A stretch of DNA of 64,000 bases from Aedes albopictus (lineage: Eukaryota; Arthropoda; Insecta; Diptera; Culicidae). The notes beneath the pieces were generated by a model. The model saw only the letters and a list, made by a program, of their open reading frames with translations, did no database searches and was not told the origin of the DNA. The DNA lies in contig NC_085137.1 of NCBI RefSeq assembly GCF_035046485.1, positions 969,977 through 1,033,976 of the forward strand, in the 5' to 3' direction. This document shows, one piece after another, positions 58,501-64,000 of the stretch (within the stretch, counting starts at the first letter, position 1; every line of letters starts with the position of its first letter). Position numbers and translations under genes: made by a program.

Positions 58501-60567
58501 AAAGTTGCTGAGCGTAACTCGCAGGCGGGTTTGATGGTACTGCATGTGGTAGAACCGGAAGTGGATGTTTTTCTCGATAAACGAGAGGAGTTTGAGCTCG
58601 TTCGACATGCCGATGTACATCTTCTTCAGTTCGTAGATGATGGTGGCGGTTTCGTCTTCGTTGTAGAATACGTGGTCGAACTTTATATGGCTGAGCGTGT
58701 GGAGGTTGTGGTCGCCGATGTACTTGGCGTAGGATTTGATCTGGGCGAGGTTCTTGAGACAGTATGCTGTTCCGAGGAACGTTTTGTACGCCTCTATCAG
58801 TTGAATGTTGATGACGTACAGGAAGAACCGATACACTGATCGGAGACTGTCCTGCATAAGCTTGTAGTGAGTTATGTCTAGCGATTTGTTGGATAAGTAC
58901 TTGGCCAGGGAGTATTTTTGAGAAAAGAACTCTCGTATGTCTTTGTTCTTGTCGGAGATTTTCGCCGAACACAGCACATGGGTCAATACATTATCGAGCA
59001 TCCGTACGAATGCAGGAAGCTGTTGGCAATTGTTCATTGACTCATTGATGAGTTGTAGTACTCTCTTGATCGCCAAACAACTAAGCGATTCATTTGCCAA
59101 ATCATCCATGTCAATGACGATGGCATTTTCGACGTAGTAGGCGATCTTTTTCACCGTGTACATTTGCTTTATTTGATCTAAGGTGGCTCGCATTCGCCGA
59201 AACACGATTCGATTCCGTCGGCTTACTTGGATTTGACTGAGAGATTGAAATTCACGTGAGCTCATTTCCTTCTCGATGAGTTTCATTTTATTTTTACTCA
59301 GCTCGCCGGTGGTGCGCGATTTGATTTTGCTCAACTCTTTTCGGCTGGTCACAAACTGCACCTGTCGCCTCCGGAGGCGGAGCTTCGGATGTCGTTGGTG
59401 CCAAATCGCTGCGATTGTTGTGCGCTCACATCTCGCTAGATATACGACAAATTCGCCATCCTCTAGCACGCCCTCCCGCAAGGTTTGGAATTCTTTCCGA
59501 CGAATTTCATCCATTACCAACTGTTGATCAATTTGACACAGTTCACCGGCATTTCGTAACGATGCAATTCTCTCCAATGCGCTGTTGAGTCTCTTTCTTC
59601 GTGACAGATACCGCAAAAGACGTTCCTCACGGATGCAGGCAATGAGATCCAGTAACAGCTGCGCCGTCCATTGAAATTGATAGTTTTGCCTCCTTCTATC
59701 CCCCACAGTTGCCATTCTCAGTTCTTCACACACGGCTTCCAAGTACGACATAATCATATTTTTATTAATAACAAGCTTATAAATCTCGAACCCGACTTGC
59801 TTCTCCAAGATGGCTAAAAATACTCCGATCAAGTAGGTTATCTCCGAAAGGGGCACGTGTTTGTATAGTTTCCGCTCTCTTCTTCGTTCTATATCCTCCA
59901 GAAAGTGGCAACACTCACAAATCATTTTCAGCCTCAGAACAAACCTGTCATCGAGATCGTTCAAATCATCTCCGCTGTAATTTTCCTTCAAATATTTGGT
60001 ATAGCTCAGCATCAGTTCCACTCGTTTCTCAGCCTCTTGATCGCCCTCCTTGTCTTTCCCTTTCCTCGCTCCAAACCTGTAACTGTACTCGACCAACTGA
60101 TACTCCACAAACACCTTCATCTTTTCCGCGATTCCAACTCCCTTCACATCAAGCTCTTCAACAACTCTTCGGAAAATTTTCATCCGAGTGTGGACATCGA
60201 TCATTCGCTTTTCCAGATACATCCGTAGAAGATCCACGTGTCCTCGCCGCACCAGACTATACACTGCACGCTCGTCGGTCACTCCTTCAAACTCCTTCCG
60301 TATCATGAACTCCGCCACGCTGCGACAGCCGACTTCCATGGCATACTCCGATGCGGTCAGTCCATCGTAGTTTTTCAAATCACAATCGGCACCGCCTACT
60401 CCGATCAGCAGTTCGATCAGCTTGGTTCGATTCCGCTTTGCGGTGACAGCCACGTGCAGGGCACTGTTGGCCGTCTTCTCATCCTGGTAGTCGATGTCCA
60501 CCCCGCTGGACAGTGCCGCTCGAACCGCATCGTATTGGCCATACTGCACCGCCTTGAGAAAGTCCAT
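55585..60567 (-). CDS. Large ankyrin-repeat protein, 1660 aa, single exon
   Basis: An intact 4983-base frame, by far the longest in the window. Residues about 1-95 hold two to three ankyrin-like units (NSALHVAVTAKRNRTKLIELL, DGLTASEYAMEVGCRSVAEFM). Residues about 100-1150 are rich in charged residues and look mainly helical, with no domain I can name. About 15 consecutive ankyrin repeats fill 1164-1655; the most canonical are FCQTALHICADRDEYEIARELI and SGTTPLHLAVTKGNIRFVQLLL. No signal peptide or membrane segment is evident, so a cytoplasmic or nuclear protein-binding scaffold is likely, but the partner and pathway are unknown. The start MDFLKAVQYG has a good context (CACAATGG) and begins directly in an ankyrin-like helix. 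Base composition is much richer in GC than the flanks. The lack of introns over 5 kb is unusual for a gene of this size. The antisense ORFs at 58308-58972, 59905-60705 and elsewhere are shadows. Confidence 0.93.
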   Translation of the reverse strand: MDFLKAVQYGQYDAVRAALSSGVDIDYQDEKTANSALHVAVTAKRNRTKLIELLIGVGGADCDLKNYDGLTASEYAMEVGCRSVAEFMIRKEFEGVTDERAVYSLVRRGHVDLLRMYLEKRMIDVHTRMKIFRRVVEELDVKGVGIAEKMKVFVEYQLVEYSYRFGARKGKDKEGDQEAEKRVELMLSYTKYLKENYSGDDLNDLDDRFVLRLKMICECCHFLEDIERRRERKLYKHVPLSEITYLIGVFLAILEKQVGFEIYKLVINKNMIMSYLEAVCEELRMATVGDRRRQNYQFQWTAQLLLDLIACIREERLLRYLSRRKRLNSALERIASLRNAGELCQIDQQLVMDEIRRKEFQTLREGVLEDGEFVVYLARCERTTIAAIWHQRHPKLRLRRRQVQFVTSRKELSKIKSRTTGELSKNKMKLIEKEMSSREFQSLSQIQVSRRNRIVFRRMRATLDQIKQMYTVKKIAYYVENAIVIDMDDLANESLSCLAIKRVLQLINESMNNCQQLPAFVRMLDNVLTHVLCSAKISDKNKDIREFFSQKYSLAKYLSNKSLDITHYKLMQDSLRSVYRFFLYVINIQLIEAYKTFLGTAYCLKNLAQIKSYAKYIGDHNLHTLSHIKFDHVFYNEDETATIIYELKKMYIGMSNELKLLSFIEKNIHFRFYHMQYHQTRLRVTLSNFAVVYRALRANPCYNSLRKLLHSYLHQSYQKYDISKSISISDSTLALKELLRPYSSTAGGETEETLTVVKHLEQLQELMDPDRLFGINPVRRRRAAVESSSKHQQFTKKIVQELGVQLNEEELGKLHERLRKTYYENIFLLQNRYKVVQEFLRQRGHQVDAQQLAAFRERDEEMLQELFDAKVNDVIALLEKFECYSVDGVLESVGEFPTFVQIALEYSLLELLEILLSVNGLGVGNGGIVRGNVPVLSGKNLRTYLTDDSIVMDLLVFKSSASVYLNALVFKDIGFRLYGGGFTMQEAPAMVAPIEDRYNERLKWFEMQEVLYDSVRKRDLKKVKENVRNGSDLRGKRFGPLIQKELCQYSLIDCAIADSFKDMIDMLNRDYDEIDQSRKQLLEYLLRRTVNSHFIVGQYCKLTPEDRKILVLYLCVFLGDVETFLKNLAKYNAQQDLHLFVNSENHEFISKVLLQLQSFDFNMSDSAGMTILHKVVNSGNFRAVQTLTKIEGVDLNATTGLRYSALNFACRLNLIDIVKALIESGADVNLMSEDEKLPVFWLIQYQNSKEVISLAIDSSTELTSFSSELCLLHKAIEFDNLAVVRYLVEEQKVDPYRIYSNCNNVIHASSSYNREQILNYLLSLPGMMKLVNNTNLVKNTPLNIACKEGYISLVKALLKRKVSTDTCGEYGLNALAFAMYTNNFKLMKLLFQHGAKISYPLSSDFQPINMAVLNRNITMLKFLLKHDVDVNSAPQCFINAVYAQLKEAVRILVGAGSKHINHKDEFCQTALHICADRDEYEIARELIRYGADINAKNRSGTTPLHLAVTKGNIRFVQLLLDSKCAVDELNFHGETSLIKAVVCNNLEIVKILLNNGASVERLRNSEPPVLLYLVQENYEEILDYLLEHYQFNADEQDAYGNSLLYVATQRNHINIVKLLVDKYHAKTNPANNKKVTPLMIARVKEYKEIFSFLESRVAEE

Positions 60568-60652
60568 TGTGTCCTGGAGTCCTCTATTTGGGTGGTATCA
60601 ATTCATCTTGATTGGTTGTACAGTGCCTTTTGTGGTTGCTTTGATGATTGTT
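60568..60652 (-). other. 5' UTR segment of the ankyrin-repeat gene, with a candidate splice acceptor
   Basis: Upstream of the start codon, CTCTTTTTAG ends at 60653 and could be a 3' splice site, making 60652-60568 the UTR part of the coding exon. A two-codon upstream ORF (ATG-AAT-TGA, 60606-60598) lies within it and could reduce translation. The matching upstream exon was not located. Confidence 0.4.
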
Positions 60653-63112
60653 CTAAAAAGAGACAGAGAGAGGACGTGTTAGTTTGCGGTTGGATTGGAC
60701 TGTAACTTAATTTGCTAAAAATGACAATTCGATTTGTCGGTGTTAAGTCAGTGAAGAACAGAATGTGAATTCTCACAGAAAATAGGGGTACTCACTAAAC
60801 AGATTAAATTGCTGCGTAAGCCATGATTTTCCGCTTATTTGAAATGTTTCATGATTTTGCGAATGAAATAATCAAAGATTGCCTTGGTGATCGCGACGTT
60901 TAATCAGTTTACGCTGTTAAGTGAATCCCCCTAATATTAAACTTTAAACCTGTGTAATTTATAAATGTTTCTGTGAATTTCTGAATGTTCTATCAAAGAA
61001 ACTTCATCTACTCATCGCCATCATAACTATGCCCATCTCATCATCACAGGAAACCATGCGTCTCCAGTGGTCAAAAATAAACGCACCTCTAGACATTTCG
61101 CCCCTCAAAAAACGCATCCATCACTTTCCCTCACCACGCACATTCCCGTCAAATTGCAGTTCGCCGTCAATTTCGCACCAGAGCTCAAATCACAGCCAAC
61201 TGCTGTGTAACTGTTAAGCTCCCTAATTTCATTCATAAGTCACCATCATGTCGCGGCAGTCAGCAGCGAAGAACATGAACATTTCATTCAACAGTCGTTT
61301 GCTAAATTTAACCACTTTCCCTTCGTTTTGCAACTGTAGGGAAAATGACTACGCTCGTTTCGTTCCACGCTGCAATTACAAAACTTAAAATATCAACGAA
61401 AAAAGGATCAAAACAAAATATTTCATAACACGCATACAGCGACGGACGCTACGCACAGCCTGCCACAAGTAGGCACCTTCAAGGCAAGAGATTCTTCAAC
61501 GGGACGAGTAACTGTACCGGTTGTAGTAGGCCGCGCTCAGTGCAGAAGCAAACATCACACCGCACTGCTGCTGCTGCTATGCAACGGTGCAGAATAAATT
61601 GCACTTTCCCGACGGACGGACGAACGGACTAGCAAAAATAACTGCTTCAATTGGTGAATGAAAACTGAATGAACTCGCAGTCGCAGTCGCAACGGTTTCG
61701 CAGAGCGGATTATGTTGCCAGCCCAGCATCACTCTCTTTCGCTCTTTCTCCGACTCTCCCCGATTATGTTGGGACCATCACCTACCACCACCAGTGGTCC
61801 ACCACCCCACGATTGCTTTGTTTCTCCTATCATCATAATGGGAGAGTGCGTCGCGTCCTCAGCCTACTACGACGGCGATGCGGAGCACCATTCGCGCTAT
61901 GTTGTGCAGCACCAGTCAACGAATGCACGTCGATGTCGAAGGCACCCTCAGGGGAGCAAATTGCATGAAATGCGGTCGCTTCTGGTTTTCCAGTTCCATG
62001 ACAGGGCAACCGTTTTGTGGTTGCTCGCATTTTTCCCAGCAACAACAACAACAATTCAAAAAGAGAAAATCGAACAATGTGAAAAGCGGATGTCGTAGAT
62101 CACGCGAAGGCGACGCATCTGGCGAACAAAAGTGATTCATGACAGCGCGAGGCTGCGAAGAGTTTTGACCTGCGATATTTCGCGAAACAATATGGGGAGT
62201 TTATTCACCTGAAAACGTGACATCTCAAATTAATGTACCGATGAGCTGATTTGAGGTTTGAGTGAAGCCGTATCTATGGAAAATGAGCTCGTTTTTAGGC
62301 CAACTCCATGTCATTGTTCAAATGTCAAACTAGTACATACGTTTGATTGTTTTGTTTTTATTAATGTGTATTTTAACATCAAGCTAATTCTACACTTAGT
62401 GTATACGGATATTGATCCATTTTTTATTGCACAACGGAAAAGTTGTGTGAGAAACGTCAAAACAGGAACGAATTTGATTCAATTGGGTTTTACTTGGGTT
62501 CTACAATGTTTTACTTGTCTTAAATTATTAATGAATTTGTCCACTATGACGTCACACGCCAACTAAAAGCAAAGACGTGAAACGGTAACAGTAGATTGTG
62601 TTTTACTAGAATCTGCTCGAATGTTGAATGTTCATGAATGTGTCATTTTTGTATGCAATACTCGCATTTGGAGAAGAAAAAAGAGAACTCAGTAAAAAAG
62701 AAGACCGTTGATAAGTTCATGAATGAGTTGCTATGGAAACAACGTTCTTTAACATAGATTTTCTCCGTTCATGGATTTTGTCACAGAAAGTGTTTGGTAA
62801 AGTTAGTTTTAATTAGTATTGCGACATTTGCTAAATTCATTATTATCAGCGCGACTCAGCCCAAATTCATTATTATCACAGTCGAATTTCGCACACGACT
62901 TTGCAGCGACTAGCGTTCACAAGTTCGACTGAGTTCATGACTGGGGCGTCGCATGCACAACTGGTCATGCAACTGGTAAAACAAAATAAGTTTGATTAAT
63001 GTGAAATGTCAATGGGAAATGATGATTCAGTGGATTATCAAATTATCACAGTAGTCTTAACATTATTGAGAAACCCAATATTCCATTTTGCACATTTTTT
63101 TTATTCTCCAAT
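60653..63112. other. Unassigned DNA; probable upstream region of the ankyrin-repeat gene
   Basis: No supported coding region. 61440-62150 is less AT-rich, with CpG-containing stretches ('gacggacgctacgcac', 'gcgatgcggagc') and CTG/CAA triplet runs, which would fit promoter or UTR sequence, but no element can be assigned. ORFs at 61669-62140 overlap in several frames without recognisable similarity. A 30-base direct duplication containing 'aaattcattattatca' lies at 62833-62892. Confidence 0.35.
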
Positions 63113-63528
63113 CACTTAACCTAATTAACAGCTTTTTTGTCCTCTAGCTCTGCATGAGCGATTCCAATTGGCACTTACACTCTGTACAGCACCTAAATGT
63201 ATTCTATTTATATTCTACTATATCGAACTGGTTGCCTTTGCGCTGCTGTCACTTTTCTACCCTGTCCATGATAGAATGATTAGCACGAGGATGTTGATGT
63301 GTGGCTCTTGCTCCTTTTCCAGTCCGATTGGGGGTCAATTATGAGTTGCCGTTAGCCGATATCCAGGTTTCCGGGTCCGTTGGAGCATATGCTCTGAAGT
63401 GGGTCAGATGCCAGCGGCTCTCGGGAGGAAGAGAAACTGACGAAAAATTGCAAGTGCCGGTGCTGGGATCGAACCCATGACCATCCAATTATGAAGTGAA
63501 CGTGTTGCCACTACACTACGGTCCCCGG
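63113..63528 (-). mobile_element. About 415-bp tRNA-derived SINE, family 3
   Basis: Minus strand: head CCGGGGACCGTAGTGTAGTG (box A-like TAGTGTAGTGG) and box B GGTTCGATCCC at about 63465-63476, then the same body as 18197-18592, ending 'attaggttaagtg'. Length differences between the copies come from small indels such as an extra 'aattatgagttgccgtta' region here. Confidence 0.75.
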
Positions 63529-63797
63529 CCATTTTGCATATTGTATTGCATATTGGATGAATATTGGACTACAATGGCAACTATTTGCACACGTCTAATG
63601 GACTTTCAATAACTTCCTGTCTGTTTTCAGCAACGGTCCAGGTAACGCATTCTTCAGGATGACGGATCCACCAGACGGCCTCTTGAGGAACTATGGAAAG
63701 CGCTATACATTTCGCCTCCGCAAGAGAGCAACGGTTTTTTGACTTCTTGAGCATCAAGTAACCACACCTCCTCATTTCAGGAATACAGACCAGCTTA

Positions 63798-64000
63798 CCC
63801 ATATAGCCGAGGCGGTAAACGCACGGGTATTCAGCATGACCATGCTGAGGGTGACGGGTTCGATTCCCGGTCGGTCCAGGATATTTTCGTAAAGGAAATT
63901 TCCTTGACTTCCTTGGGCATAGAGTATCTTCGTGCCTGCCACACGATATACACATGCAAAATGGTCTTTGGCAGAGAAAGCTCTCAGTTAAAAACTGTGG
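63798..64000 (+). mobile_element. Feilai SINE, truncated by the window end
   Basis: Head with box A TAGCCGAGGCGG (63804-63815) and box B GGTTCGATTCC (63857-63867), followed by the Feilai body through 'ctcagttaaaaactgtgg' at the last base. Closely matches the minus-strand copy at 41229-42145. The ORF 63581-63955 on the other strand is an artefact of this SINE. Confidence 0.88.

Noticed and set aside
58295..58972. 225-codon ORF on the same strand as the ankyrin gene in another frame
   Set aside because: Lies entirely inside the intact 1660-codon frame, and the translation is Arg/Pro/His-rich as expected for an out-of-frame reading of GC-rich coding DNA.
61669..62140. Overlapping ORFs of 73-128 codons on both strands
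   Set aside because: Four or more frames are open at once over the same GC-richer stretch, and none resembles a known protein; more likely promoter or UTR sequence.
63798..63875. tRNA gene
   Set aside because: Box A and box B are good, but the sequence continues into the Feilai body and lacks a paired acceptor stem at tRNA length; it is the SINE head. The same applies to 10718, 15915, 18592, 42145 and 63528.

Overview
The window looks like gene-poor, repeat-dense chromosomal DNA of an Aedes-type culicine mosquito. The evidence is a Feilai-type tRNA-derived SINE, an insect-specific odorant receptor with short phase-0 introns, many foldback and terminal-inverted-repeat (TIR) elements with TA, 3-bp or 8-bp target duplications, and AT-rich intergenic DNA. 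It is eukaryotic throughout; there are no operons, rRNAs or CRISPR arrays.

Only two protein-coding genes are well supported, both on the minus strand. (1) An odorant receptor at 23426-24855: five exons joining in phase 0 into an uninterrupted 375-residue protein of the mosquito Or2/Or9/Or10 (indole-receptor) type. (2) A 1660-codon single-exon gene at 55585-60567 coding for an ankyrin-repeat protein, with short N-terminal repeats, about 1000 residues of unrecognised charged helical sequence and about 15 C-terminal ankyrin repeats. Its 5' UTR may contain an intron. Almost all other ORFs lie in repeats or are antisense shadows of these two genes.

Layout. 1-1377: unassigned DNA and a fragment of a degenerate array. 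About 1378-17452: a GTTAT-rich TIR element, itself carrying nested TIR elements and a 254-bp Helitron (1705-3499), and split by a 13.4-kb segment (3616-17022) that is bounded by two identical 173-bp TG...CA repeats with a GTTAT direct repeat outside them. That segment holds a 62-bp minisatellite, a TA-flanked TIR element, and two large elements that carry a 152-bp satellite. About 17500-21910, 32129-35420 and 47520-51350: kilobase-scale imperfect palindromes of short degenerate motifs. 23426-24855: the odorant receptor. 25875-28763 and 36222-37345: further copies of the satellite-carrying element. 37370-38916: two hAT-like elements. 40242-42145: foldback elements and an interrupted Feilai SINE. 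42888-46094: a nested inverted-repeat structure enclosing a 142-bp tandem array. 51701-54027: a TIR element with TA target duplication whose interior is a 137-bp tandem array. 54028-60652: the ankyrin gene and its flanks. 60653-64000: unassigned DNA and two SINEs, the last cut by the window end.

The two genes show no functional link. The most unusual content is structural: several unrelated TIR-type elements enclose tandem satellite arrays, and one 13.4-kb noncoding block has the outline of an LTR insertion. Family names other than Feilai, Helitron and hAT are descriptive, because no database search was possible.
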